A stretch of 64,000 nucleotides of DNA from Mitsuaria chitosanitabida ATCC BAA-476 = NBRC 102408 (GCF_001598255.1 NZ_BCYP01000021.1:62001-126000); one strand, 5' to 3'; shown: positions 23,869-32,187, numbered from the stretch's first letter. Notes: generated by a model not told the origin, from the letters alone. Program-made: numbers and translations.

Positions 23869-24512
23869 CCTACGCCGTCAAGGAAATGTTCTACACGCTG
23901 CAGGGCGAGGGCGCGCAAGCCGGCCGTGCGGCCGTGTTCTGCCGCTTCGCCGGCTGCAACCTCTGGAGCGGCCGCGAGCAGGACCGTGCCACGGCCGTCT
24001 GCAGCTTCTGCGACACCGACTTCGTCGGCACGGACGGTCAGGGCGGGGGCAAGTTCGCCTCGGCCGATGCGCTTGCCGAGGCGATCGACGCCAAGTGGCC
24101 CAAGGATGACCACGGCCGCAAGACCGGCACGCCCTACGTGGTCTGCACGGGCGGCGAACCGCTGCTGCAGCTGGACGGGCCGCTGATCACGGCGCTCAAG
24201 GCGCTGGGTTTCGAGATCGCCGTCGAGACCAACGGCACGCAACCCGCGCCGGAAGGTCTGGACTGGATCTGCGTCAGTCCCAAGGCCGACGCCGAGATCG
24301 TGCTGAAGACGGGCAACGAGCTGAAGCTGGTTTATCCACAGCCGCTGGCGATGCCGGAGCGTTTCGAGGGCTTGGCCTTCGAGCACTTCTTCCTCCAGCC
24401 CATGGACTCGGTGCTGCAGAAGCAGAACACCAAGGCGGCGGTGGCGTATTGCATGGACCACCCGCAATGGAAGTTGTCCATCCAGATGCACAAGGTCGTC
24501 GGCATCGACTGA
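23865..24512 (+). CDS. queE: 7-carboxy-7-deazaguanine synthase (radical SAM)
   Basis: The 215-aa radical SAM enzyme converts 6-carboxytetrahydropterin to 7-carboxy-7-deazaguanine, the step after QueD. The cluster motif is C-x14-C-x2-C (GCNL...AVCSFCD), the spacing seen in Burkholderia multivorans QueE rather than the canonical CxxxCxxC. TGGEPLLQLDG is the SAM-binding GGE region. Its ATGA overlap with queD means coupled translation. A TTATCCACA 9-mer lies within the gene at 24332. Confidence 0.95.
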   Translation: MTYAVKEMFYTLQGEGAQAGRAAVFCRFAGCNLWSGREQDRATAVCSFCDTDFVGTDGQGGGKFASADALAEAIDAKWPKDDHGRKTGTPYVVCTGGEPLLQLDGPLITALKALGFEIAVETNGTQPAPEGLDWICVSPKADAEIVLKTGNELKLVYPQPLAMPERFEGLAFEHFFLQPMDSVLQKQNTKAAVAYCMDHPQWKLSIQMHKVVGID

Positions 24513-24915
24513 GGACGGCGGCGCGGTCCTCCGGTCGTCCACAGGCTTGTCCCCCGCGAAGGGACCGCTAATCGATCCGGGGCCGCGCTGTAAAGCCAAC
24601 AAAGCTGTGGAAAACTTTTTGACAAGGCCCTGCTTTTCCACAGCCGCATCGAGATCCGACGGCTTGTTGTCATCTCGTCCCAGCGCTTAGAGGCCCTCCG
24701 CGCACAGCGTTTTCATCGACGCAAGTCCTTGTCTGAATTGAACAATCTGGACTTGTCCACAAAAACCGGCGCCCTCTACCAACATGACCAAGGAGTTATA
24801 TAAAACCTTGATGTTGAAAAGAGAGGCGAGAAAAAAACCGGGCGCGTTGCTGCAACACCCGAAAGCAACACGCTCGGCTTGAGCCGGAACCGGCCCGCTT
24901 GCACACTGCGGTCCC
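24513..24915. other. 403-base intergenic region rich in DnaA-box-like sites, with module B
   Basis: There is no gene. The region contains GCTGTGGAAAA (24604-24614) and its perfect inverse TTTTCCACAGC (24634-24644) around a 19-base loop, TTGTCCACA at 24753-24761, and module B with AT-rich TTATATAAAA just after it. The mazG-like gene starts about 100 bases further on. Confidence 0.6.
24723..24815 (+). repeat. Module B: AAGTCCTTG / AATTGAA / ACTTGTCCACA / CTACCAACATGACCA
   Basis: This is homologous to module A. The last 15-base block differs from module A at only two positions, and the TTGTCCACA block precedes it by 23 bases here and 24 in module A. Confidence 0.65.
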
Positions 24916-25230
24916 ATGGACATCGAAGAGCTGCAACTTCGCCTGCGCCGCTTCGCCGCGGCAAGGCACTGGGATCCGTACCTGACCCCGAAGAACCTGG
25001 CGATGGCGCTGGTCGTCGAGGCGGCAGAGCTCGTCGAGATCTTCCAGTGGCAGACGCCCGAGCAGTCGCTGCAGCTGGACGAGCCCACGCGTCAGCACCT
25101 GGGCGAGGAGATCGCCGATGTGCTGCTGTACCTGTTGCAGATCGCGGACCGCGCCGGCGTCGACGTGCCGCAGGCGGTCGAACGCAAGCTGGTGATGAAC
25201 GCCAGGAAGTACCCCGAACCCACCGCATGA
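24916..25230 (+). CDS. MazG-like nucleotide pyrophosphohydrolase (RS21-C6/dCTPase type)
   Basis: The 104-aa all-alpha NTP pyrophosphatase has LAMALVVEAAELVEIFQW and GEEIADVLLYLL, the paired ExxE and ExxD magnesium-binding helices of MazG-like enzymes. Small members of this group hydrolyse dCTP or modified nucleotides. The stop overlaps the exonuclease start (ATGA), so the two form a coupled pair with a plausible nucleotide-pool or DNA-repair role. Confidence 0.92.
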   Translation: MDIEELQLRLRRFAAARHWDPYLTPKNLAMALVVEAAELVEIFQWQTPEQSLQLDEPTRQHLGEEIADVLLYLLQIADRAGVDVPQAVERKLVMNARKYPEPTA

Positions 25231-25889
25231 AGCGCACGATCGCCGTCATTGACTTCGAGACCACCGGCAACTCCCCGCAGGGCGGCGGTCGCGCCACCGA
25301 GATCGCCGCCGTGCTGCTGCGCGACGGCGAGATCGTCGGCCAGTACCAGAGCCTCATGAACACCGGGGCGTGGATCCCGCCGATGATCGAACGCCTCACC
25401 GGCATCAGCAACGAGATGCTCGAGGACGCTCCCGATGCGGCCCGCGTCATGCGCGAGGTGGCCGAGTTCACCGCCGACTGCGGCTTCGTCGCGCACAACG
25501 CGAGCTTCGATCGCGGCTTCTGGCTGCATGAGCTCGATCGCGCGGAGGTCGCGCCGCGTGTCGCGCCCGAGTTCGCGTGTACCGTGAAGCTGGCTCGCCG
25601 GCTCTATCCGGAATCGCCCAACTGCAAGCTCGGCACGCTGGCGCGCTATCACCGGTTGCCTGACAACGGCCGCGCGCACCGGGCCCTTGCCGACGCGATG
25701 ACGACGGCCCAGCTCGTGCAGCGGATGCAGCGCGACATCGGGCTCGAACTCGTCGAATTTCTCGGCGAACTGAGCGTCGAGCACGAGCTGCTGCTGCGAT
25801 TGCAGGCCGTGGCGCGTCCCCAATGGCACAAGGCCGCGACCGGATACGCCCGTGATCTGCGCCGCCATCTGCAGGACTCGTTGGTCTGA
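25227..25889 (+). CDS. DnaQ-like 3'-5' exonuclease (DEDDh)
   Basis: The 220-aa exonuclease has motif I in VIDFETTG, motif II in FVAHNASFDRGF and motif III in HRALADAMTT, the DEDDh pattern of the DNA polymerase epsilon-subunit family. The length and the free-standing gene suggest a stand-alone repair exonuclease and not the replicative DnaQ. It overlaps the mazG-like gene by four bases. Confidence 0.93.
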   Translation: MKRTIAVIDFETTGNSPQGGGRATEIAAVLLRDGEIVGQYQSLMNTGAWIPPMIERLTGISNEMLEDAPDAARVMREVAEFTADCGFVAHNASFDRGFWLHELDRAEVAPRVAPEFACTVKLARRLYPESPNCKLGTLARYHRLPDNGRAHRALADAMTTAQLVQRMQRDIGLELVEFLGELSVEHELLLRLQAVARPQWHKAATGYARDLRRHLQDSLV

Positions 25890-26031
25890 TCGCGAACATC
25901 GAAGGGGCCGGGCGAGAGTCCGACACCATCGATCAAAAGCAGGTCAGCAAATCATTTACTGTCAAGATCCCCAATTGGCCGCATAGGCTGGGACAATCTT
26001 GCGCTTTCCCGTTTTGCGTTTGTTCTCAGGT

Positions 26032-26550
26032 ATGTCGAGTATTCAAGTCCGCCCGGCCACGCTGCGTGATGCCAAGGCCATCGCCCAGATCCAGGTGACT
26101 TCCGCTCAGGATGCGTACAGGGAGTTCTGGCCCGACACCGCCCTGAATGGTCTGTCGATCGCTCAGCGCCAGGCCTATTGGCGCGAAGCCATCAACATGT
26201 GCGAGCCGCAAGTGCTGGTCGCCCATCTGGACAACGAAGTCATGGGCTTCGTCGGTTTCGATCGCTCGCGCGACAAGGGCACCCCGTCGACCACCGGCGA
26301 GATCTGGGCCATGTACGCGTCTCCGTCGCATTGGGACAAGGGCGTCGGTCAAGCGCTGGTCGAAGCCGCCCAGGAAGGTCTGCACGAAGAGGGCTGCACC
26401 CGCGTGACCCTGTGGACCTACAAGAACAACTCCCGCGCGATGCGCTTCTTCGAGCTGGCCGGTTTCCGCCCGGAATCGGACAGCGTCAAGGCCGTGGACG
26501 TCGAGGGCAAGCCCCTCGAGCAACTGCGCATGCAGCGTTCGCTGGTCTGA
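26032..26550 (+). CDS. GNAT N-acetyltransferase
   Basis: The 172-aa protein begins IQVRPATLRDAKAIAQIQVTSAQDAY. It has the acetyl-CoA binding region WAMYASPSHWDKGVGQALVEAA and the late NNSRAMRFFELAGFRPE segment typical of GNAT enzymes. The substrate is unknown. An ATG 33 bases upstream is possible but adds an unmatched hydrophobic stretch. It lies just before the AbrB/PIN pair, four bases from the AbrB-like start. Confidence 0.9.
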   Translation: MSSIQVRPATLRDAKAIAQIQVTSAQDAYREFWPDTALNGLSIAQRQAYWREAINMCEPQVLVAHLDNEVMGFVGFDRSRDKGTPSTTGEIWAMYASPSHWDKGVGQALVEAAQEGLHEEGCTRVTLWTYKNNSRAMRFFELAGFRPESDSVKAVDVEGKPLEQLRMQRSLV

Positions 26551-26554
26551 TCCC

Positions 26555-27058
26555 GTGCTGGCGAAGCTCACGTCGAAGAACCAGCTGACCCTGCCCAAGA
26601 GCGTCACCGACCGGCTCGGCCCGGTGCAGTACTTCGAGGTCCAGCTGCAGGCGGGTCAGGTCTTGCTCACCCCGGTGCGGATCCAGCGCGGCGATGCCGT
26701 GCGGGCCAAGCTGGCCGAACTGGACCTGGGCGAGGACGTGATCGCGCGCGCGCTGGATGCCGCGCGCAAGCCCGTGAAGCAGGCCACGAAGCAGGCCGCG
26801 GGCAAGGCGGCAAGGTCTGTCGGCGGCAAGGCCTCCCCCGTCAAGACCAGGACGCCGGCGACAGCCGGCGTCGCGCTTGTGGATAAGTCTGTGCAGAAGC
26901 GTGTGGGCAAGGCGGTGGACAAGAAGCTCGCCGCGGCGCGCAAGCCCGCAGGCAAGGCGGCCGCGAGCGTTTCCGCGAAGCTGTCCACAGCCGCCGAGAA
27001 GCCTGCGCGCAAGACGCCGGCCAAGACTTCGCGTCGGAAGGGCGCCTCGGCCGCATGA
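26555..27058 (+). CDS. AbrB-like antitoxin with a histone-H1-like Lys/Ala tail
   Basis: The first ~50 residues are an AbrB/SpoVT swapped-hairpin DNA-binding domain (AKLTSKNQLTLPKSVTDRLG). Residues from about 70 to the end are low-complexity Lys/Ala/Pro-rich (repeated KPxKQA, AAGKAA and KKLAAARKPAGKAAA units), much like histone H1 or bacterial Hc1/AlgP tails. The start is GTG, four bases after the GNAT stop. It overlaps the PIN gene by four bases (ATGA), so this is a toxin-antitoxin pair. The tail is much longer than in usual AbrB antitoxins (about 75-90 aa). Confidence 0.85.
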   Translation: MLAKLTSKNQLTLPKSVTDRLGPVQYFEVQLQAGQVLLTPVRIQRGDAVRAKLAELDLGEDVIARALDAARKPVKQATKQAAGKAARSVGGKASPVKTRTPATAGVALVDKSVQKRVGKAVDKKLAAARKPAGKAAASVSAKLSTAAEKPARKTPAKTSRRKGASAA

Positions 27059-27549
27059 GCCGTCGTTCCCGAGCCCACGCTGCGCCCGAACGCGCGGTGA
27101 TCGATCCCTCATTGATCCTGCGCGCGCTGACGCTGTCCGATGACGCGTCGCGTGGTCTGCGTCGCGCCTGGCAGCAAGGGCTGCTGCGACCGCTGCTCAG
27201 TCCCGAGCTGGCGTCGACCTTGATGCGCGCGCTGTCCTATCGGGCGCTGGGTTTGTCGACTGACGAGCAGCAGGAATTGCTCGCCGATTTCCTGCCCTTC
27301 GTCGAGGTGGTGAAGCCGGTCGCGGGGGCTCGTGCGTCACGCGCATCGGGTGTGCCGGCGACGCATCAGGCGCTCGTCGAGCTCGCCCTGCAAGGCGATG
27401 CGACGGTGCTGTTATGCGATGACGAGGTGCTTTCGGAATGGTCTGCGAACAGTCGCAGCCAGGCCGCCCGGCAACTCTGCACGGTCCGCGCGATGTCGGC
27501 ATGGTTCCAGGTGTTGCCCCCCTCCCAGAGAGACGCGGTGCTTTGCTAA
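27055..27549 (+). CDS. PIN-domain ribonuclease toxin
   Basis: The 164-aa protein fits the PIN-family toxin partner of AbrB-type antitoxins. Acidic candidates for the metal site are Asp in AVIDPSLIL, the Asp/Glu in EELLADFLPFVE-like segments, and the CDDEVLSEW block near the C-terminus. PIN toxins cleave RNA, commonly tRNA or mRNA. The four-base overlap with the antitoxin gene supports co-translation. The sequence is divergent, so specificity cannot be inferred. Confidence 0.78.
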   Translation: MSRRSRAHAAPERAVIDPSLILRALTLSDDASRGLRRAWQQGLLRPLLSPELASTLMRALSYRALGLSTDEQQELLADFLPFVEVVKPVAGARASRASGVPATHQALVELALQGDATVLLCDDEVLSEWSANSRSQAARQLCTVRAMSAWFQVLPPSQRDAVLC

Positions 27550-27564
27550 ATTCCGCCCTCTCTT

Positions 27565-27783
27565 ATGGGCAGCTTTCACGACCGGATCCCCTCCAACATG
27601 TGGCGCGTGGTGTTCTACGAACGCCGCGGCAATCGTGTTCATCTGGACCGCACCGGTCCATGGCTGCCGGAGAAGCAACTGGCGAAGAACTGGGCTGACT
27701 GGTTCAAGGAGCGCGGCTATCACGTCGCGTTGCAGGACCAGAACGGCGGCCTCGAGAAGATGTACCCCGGCCTGCCCGGCTGA
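27565..27783 (+). CDS. Small conserved-looking hypothetical protein
   Basis: The 72-aa ORF (or 61 aa from the second Met at 27598) encodes MWRVVFYERRGNRVHLDRTGPW and then LPEKQLAKNWADWFKERGYHVALQDQNGGLEK. The balanced composition and Trp/Tyr content argue for a real protein. It follows the PIN gene by 15 bases. The function is unknown. The start is uncertain. Confidence 0.6.
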   Translation: MGSFHDRIPSNMWRVVFYERRGNRVHLDRTGPWLPEKQLAKNWADWFKERGYHVALQDQNGGLEKMYPGLPG

Positions 27784-27846
27784 GCGGATTCGTCGTCCCC
27801 CCTCGCTGAATTCCTGCCGCGCCGATCGCGCGCGCCTCGCATCGTT

Positions 27847-28989
27847 TCAAGCCGCGTCGCGGAAGCCCTGACGCTCCAGCGCCCAACCATCGGTCCCGGC
27901 GCTGCCGTGGCTCTGCACGTGGACGTTGCTCAGGTGCTTGCTGGCGGCGCGCTGCACCAGTTGCTCCGCCTGCTCCGCCGTCAGCTGCGAGGCGAAACGC
28001 GTCCAGCGCTTCTGCAGCAGCGGGTCGCGCCATGCGTCCTCGAGCGCCCATCGGATGTCCATCGGATCGGTCAGCGACTGGCAGCGCAGCACGCGCGGCA
28101 CCAGGGCCAGCACGAACTTGGAGAAGTCGGCGCGCTGTTGCGTGGCCATCAGCGCTTCCAGGCGCGTGAGGCGCTGGCTCCAGCCCGGCGTCGCCAGTTG
28201 ACGGGTGACCAGCGCCTGCAGCGCCTGCACCGGATTGAACAGCCGCATGCGATTGGAGGGCATCACCAGCAGCGGCAGCGTCGCGGCCAATTCATGCGCC
28301 ATCGGCGTGACGAAGCTGGCCAGGACGGCCATGCGTTCCCAGGCCTCGGCATTGAGACCGCCCGCCAGGGTCATCGGGCCCTGACGCAGGCTCTGAGCCA
28401 TCGCCCAGCATTGCTGCCAGCCGCGGTCCGACTTGGCCTGGTTGGCGGCGTGGCTCATCAGCGTCAGGTTGCCGGCCGCATAGCCCGCGTCGTCGCGAAC
28501 GCGGTCGATCGAGCGGCATTGCGGGTGATCGGCGTCGTCGTTGAGCGCCAGGCGGCTGACGGGGCAGTGGGTGGTGTCCAGCTGCTGCAGGTAATTGGGC
28601 GTGACCAGCAGCGTCTCGAAATTGCGGCCGCGCTGCCAGGCATGCAGGCGCAGGGAGAGCCACAGCTGCGTGTGGCGATGCGACTTCAGGGTGCGTGCGC
28701 CGAAAGTCGAGCGGCCCAGCTGCCAGCCCTGCTGCAGCGGCGATTGGCGGAAGAGCTGATCCACCGGCGGCGTCAGGCCGTGATGGGCGTAGTCCCAACC
28801 GAGCTCGAAGCCCACGCGCTCATGACTGGAGGCGGCTTCCTCCTCGCGGTCCGCGCGGCGTTCGGCGAGTCGCTCCTCCAGACGTTCCGAGCGGCGGCCG
28901 AGGCGCGGTTCCGCGTCCTGCGTGCCCATGGGCAGGGCCAGTTGCTGGGCGGCGTTGTCGGCGGCGTTGCGGTGGATAGAAGCGACCAT
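27847..28989 (-). CDS. HNH-like protein divergent from a WYL regulator
   Basis: The 380-aa protein of unknown function contains a degenerate HNH-type block at mid-length: a Cys-Pro, then Cys, then SIDRVRDDAGYAAGNL-TLMS-N-K, which matches the SxDRxxxxxGYxxxNL pattern of HNH nucleases. An N-terminal segment (about residues 28-60) is highly charged. The strong ribosome site AAGGAGA five bases before the ATG at 28989 fixes the start; earlier ATGs lack one. It is divergent from a WYL regulator with a palindrome midway between them. Whether the nuclease motif is active is uncertain. Confidence 0.6.
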   Translation of the reverse strand: MVASIHRNAADNAAQQLALPMGTQDAEPRLGRRSERLEERLAERRADREEEAASSHERVGFELGWDYAHHGLTPPVDQLFRQSPLQQGWQLGRSTFGARTLKSHRHTQLWLSLRLHAWQRGRNFETLLVTPNYLQQLDTTHCPVSRLALNDDADHPQCRSIDRVRDDAGYAAGNLTLMSHAANQAKSDRGWQQCWAMAQSLRQGPMTLAGGLNAEAWERMAVLASFVTPMAHELAATLPLLVMPSNRMRLFNPVQALQALVTRQLATPGWSQRLTRLEALMATQQRADFSKFVLALVPRVLRCQSLTDPMDIRWALEDAWRDPLLQKRWTRFASQLTAEQAEQLVQRAASKHLSNVHVQSHGSAGTDGWALERQGFRDAA

Positions 28990-29053
28990 GAGACTCTCCT
29001 TGAGGACCGCTGAACCAACGGGTTCAGGCTTGGGATCAAGTATTTGGGTCAGC

Positions 29054-29072
29054 TGGCTCATAGAATGAGCCA
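29054..29072. promoter_or_regulatory. Perfect 8-3-8 palindrome between the HNH-like and WYL genes
   Basis: TGGCTCAT-AGA-ATGAGCCA is a perfect inverted repeat, 62 bases from the WYL gene start and 65 bases from the HNH-like gene start. This midway position is expected for a shared operator bound by the WYL regulator. Confidence 0.75.
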
Positions 29073-29133
29073 CCTTTCATCGGTCGACAGAAATTTGCGG
29101 TCGGCCCACCGGAATCTGTCAGGAGGGGCCGCC

Positions 29134-30117
29134 ATGGACCGCACCGAACGCTTCTACAAGATCGAGATGCTGATCCGCAGCCGGGGCTGCGTGAGCTTCG
29201 CGGAGATGCGCGAGCAGCTGGAGGTGTCGCCGGCGACGCTCAAACGCGATCTGCAGTACCTGCGCGAGCGCATGGACGCGCCCATCGAGTACGACGCCGC
29301 GGAAAACGGCTACCGCTTCGGGCAGCAATGGCGCGGCCAGCGGCATGAGCTGCCCGGCATCTGGTTCAGCGAGAAGGAGTTGCACGCGCTGCTGACCATG
29401 CATCAGATGATGGCCGGGCTGGACGAGAACGGCCTGCTCAGCCGGCACCTGCAACCGATGCTGGACAAGCTCACCGGCATGCTGGGCGGCGACGAGGTCG
29501 AGGCGCAGGAGATGACGCGCCGCATCAAGTTGATTTCCACGGCCCGGAGACGCGTGCCGTCGGAGCACTTCGAGACCGTGGGCAGCGCCGTCGTGAAGCG
29601 GCGGCGCCTGAAGCTGCGCTACCGCAAGCGGGGCCCGGGCGGCGGCTCGGTCAGCGAGCGGGACGTGTCACCGCAGCGCCTGGTCCACTACCGCAACACC
29701 TGGTATCTCGACGCGTGGTGCCATGCCAGCGACGGCTTGCGGCGTTTCGCGCTCGATGCGGTGGAAGCGGCCGAGGTGCTGCCGGATCAGGTGGCGCGCA
29801 GCCTGCCGCTCAAGGAGCTGGAAGGGGAGCTGGATCAGGGCTACGGCATCTTCGCCGGCGGTGATCCGCAATGGGCGACGGTGATCTTCGGCGCCGGTAT
29901 CGCGGCCTGGGTGTCGAGCGAGGAATGGCATCCATCGCAACGCAGCGAATGGCTGCCCGACGGACGCTGGCAGCTGGAACTGCCCTTCGTCGATGCGACG
30001 GAGCTGCTGATGGACCTGCTCCGACATGCGGGCCAGGTCGAGGTGGTGTCGCCGCCCGCGCTGCGGGAAGCCTTCGCGAAGCGGCTCACGCACGCGGTGG
30101 CGGCGCTCGACGCCTGA
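29134..30117 (+). CDS. WYL-domain transcriptional regulator (HTH-WYL)
   Basis: The 327-aa protein has an N-terminal winged helix (RFYKIEMLIRSRGCVSFAEMREQLEVSPATLKRDLQYL). A WYL domain follows, with its ligand-binding core near residues 150-220 (LHYRNTWYLDAWCHASDGLRRFALDAV, in which the WYL triad reads WYL), and then a C-terminal extension. Relatives such as BrxR and CapW repress phage-defence operons, and others respond to DNA damage. CAGGAGG sits before the ATG. It is divergent from the HNH-like gene. Confidence 0.92.
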   Translation: MDRTERFYKIEMLIRSRGCVSFAEMREQLEVSPATLKRDLQYLRERMDAPIEYDAAENGYRFGQQWRGQRHELPGIWFSEKELHALLTMHQMMAGLDENGLLSRHLQPMLDKLTGMLGGDEVEAQEMTRRIKLISTARRRVPSEHFETVGSAVVKRRRLKLRYRKRGPGGGSVSERDVSPQRLVHYRNTWYLDAWCHASDGLRRFALDAVEAAEVLPDQVARSLPLKELEGELDQGYGIFAGGDPQWATVIFGAGIAAWVSSEEWHPSQRSEWLPDGRWQLELPFVDATELLMDLLRHAGQVEVVSPPALREAFAKRLTHAVAALDA

Positions 30118-30747
30118 GCACGCGCCGCTTGCGGCACCGCGTGCCGGCCCGCTGGTCCGGCGCCCCTGTGGATATCTCCGCCGAGGGGCGCGGCGTCAGG
30201 GCGAGTTCGACGGAAGGACAGTCTCGACCGACGCTCCGGTCACTGGCGCCGGCCACTCCGGTGGAAGGCCGGACGGTGATGGTGCGTCAACGTGGCCGCA
30301 TGGCCGTGGATGTCGTGCACGGCGGGCCGCGGGATGCCGATGGGGCGGGGCGCGTGGTGCGGCATCGGCCGGGTGGCGAGGCCCTCGGCGGGCGTGCCGG
30401 GATCGATGTCGTTCGGGGAGGCGTCGCCGGGCATGCGCCGGAGCTGATCCATCCACCAGACCTTCAGCCAGTCCATGCGCAGGCTGGCGAGCATCAGCAA
30501 GGCCAGCAATGCGGCCCAGACGGCCCATAACCACAGGTGGGACATGAGGGTCTCCCGTTCACGCGCCGGGGCGCGACAGCGTTCATGCTGTCACTGTGCG
30601 GGTCGCGGCGCAAGCACGCGGCGCCGCGGTTCGTCGGGAGCCTGGCTTCCTAGAATCGCAGAGATATCCACAGGATCCGGCCGCCGTCCGTCGATCGGGC
30701 GGTGCGGCGGTCAGGACATCCGGCCCACGGGCCATCAGGAGACACCG
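30118..30747. other. Intergenic region with one small minus-strand ORF
   Basis: Apart from the small membrane-protein ORF at 30240-30545 I see no gene here. TGTGGATAT near 30168 and ATATCCACA near 30662 are relaxed versions of the window's DnaA-box-like motif. Confidence 0.45.
30240..30545 (-). CDS. Small single-span membrane protein
   Basis: The 101-aa ORF begins MSHLWLWAVWAALLALLMLASLR, one clear membrane helix, followed by a Trp-containing short linker and a His/Pro-rich tail. GGGAGACC lies just before the ATG. I do not recognise the protein, and it could be spurious. The membrane segment and the ribosome site support it. Confidence 0.5.
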   Translation of the reverse strand: MSHLWLWAVWAALLALLMLASLRMDWLKVWWMDQLRRMPGDASPNDIDPGTPAEGLATRPMPHHAPRPIGIPRPAVHDIHGHAATLTHHHRPAFHRSGRRQ

Positions 30748-32187
30748 ATGAACGCGCCTCGAGATTTCAGCGCCCCCGCCCAACCGGACTACGCGCCGCG
30801 GCCCCTGCCGGCCGAGATGCTGAGCGCCCTGCAGACGCGCTTCGGCGCACGCTGCAACACGGCGCTGGCGATGCGCCAGCAGCACGGGCGGGATGAATCG
30901 GTCTTCGACCTGCCGCCGCCCGAGGCGGTCGTCTTCGCCGAGAGCAACGAGGAGGTGGCCGAGGTCCTGGCGCTCGCCAACGCGCATCGCGTGCCGGTGA
31001 TTCCCTACGGCGCCGGCACCTCGCTGGAGGGCCATCTGCTGGCCGTGCAGGGCGGGATCAGCCTGGACCTGTCCCGGATGAACAGGATCCTGCGGATCAA
31101 CGCCGAGGACCTGACCGTCACCGTGCAGGCCGGCGTGACGCGCAACCAGCTCAACGCCGAGATCCGCCATCAAGGCCTGTTCTTCCCCATCGACCCGGGC
31201 GCGGACGCCTCCATCGGCGGCATGTCCGCCACGCGGGCCAGCGGGACGAACGCGGTCCGCTACGGGACGATGAAGGAGAACGTGCTCGGCCTGACCGTGG
31301 CGACGGCGGCGGGACAACTTGTCCACACCGGCTCGCGCGCCCGCAAGAGCAGCGCCGGCTACGACCTGACGCGGCTGTACGTCGGCAGCGAGGGCACGCT
31401 GGGCGCGATCTGCGAGATCACGCTGCGGCTTTATCCACTGCCCGAGGCGGTGTCCGCGGCAGTGTGCTCCTTCGAGAGCATCGACGCGGCCGTCCGCACC
31501 ACCATCGCCATCATCCAGATGGGCGTGCCGATCGCGCGCTGCGAGCTGCTGGACGCGCACGCGGTCCGCGCCGTCAATCGCCACGACAAGCTGACGCTGC
31601 GCGAGGCCCCGATGCTGCTGATGGAGTTCCACGGCTCCGAGGCCGGTGTCGCCGAGCAGGCGGCCCTGGTGCAAGAGATCGCCGCCGAACACGGCGGCAC
31701 CGACTTCGAATGGGCGACCACGCCGGAGGACCGCACCCGCCTGTGGACAGCTCGGCACCACGCCTACCTGTCGGCGCTGCAGATGAAGCCCGGCTGCCGC
31801 GCGGTGACGACGGACACCTGCGTGCCGATCTCGCGCCTGGCGGAGTCCATCAATGCGTCGGTGGAGGAGGTCGAGGCCAGCGGCCTGCCGTACTTCATCG
31901 TCGGTCACGTGGGGGACGGCAACTTCCACATGGGCTATCTGATCGATCCCGAGCTGCCGCGGGAACGCGAGACCGCCGAGCGGCTCAGCGCCCAGATGGT
32001 GGCCCGCGCGATCGCGCTGGAAGGTAGCTGCACCGGCGAGCACGGCATCGGCCTGCACAAGCAGGGCTTCCTGGTCCAGGAAGCGGGCGAGGGCGCCATC
32101 GATCAGATGCGGGCGATCAAGCGGGCGCTCGATCCGAACGACATCATGAATCCGGGGAAGATCTTTGGCCTCACGGGCGAACGCTGA
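30748..32187 (+). CDS. FAD-linked oxidase, D-lactate dehydrogenase (cytochrome) type
   Basis: The 479-aa protein has the FAD-binding PCMH domain (VPVIPYGAGTSLEGH, DPGADASIGGMSATRASGTNAVRYG, VGSEGTLGAI) and the C-terminal oxidase domain ending ALDPNDIMNPGKIF with GHVGDGNFH. This matches GlcD/Dld-type flavoproteins that oxidise D-2-hydroxy acids at the membrane. The exact acid is not determined. CAGGAGA precedes the ATG. No glcEF-like partners are nearby. Confidence 0.92.
   Translation: MNAPRDFSAPAQPDYAPRPLPAEMLSALQTRFGARCNTALAMRQQHGRDESVFDLPPPEAVVFAESNEEVAEVLALANAHRVPVIPYGAGTSLEGHLLAVQGGISLDLSRMNRILRINAEDLTVTVQAGVTRNQLNAEIRHQGLFFPIDPGADASIGGMSATRASGTNAVRYGTMKENVLGLTVATAAGQLVHTGSRARKSSAGYDLTRLYVGSEGTLGAICEITLRLYPLPEAVSAAVCSFESIDAAVRTTIAIIQMGVPIARCELLDAHAVRAVNRHDKLTLREAPMLLMEFHGSEAGVAEQAALVQEIAAEHGGTDFEWATTPEDRTRLWTARHHAYLSALQMKPGCRAVTTDTCVPISRLAESINASVEEVEASGLPYFIVGHVGDGNFHMGYLIDPELPRERETAERLSAQMVARAIALEGSCTGEHGIGLHKQGFLVQEAGEGAIDQMRAIKRALDPNDIMNPGKIFGLTGER

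Noticed and set aside
22382-24915. True chromosomal oriC
   Set aside because: The origin-like modules lack adjacent dnaA, dnaN or rpmH, and there is no dense cluster of DnaA boxes; only the module similarity is reported.
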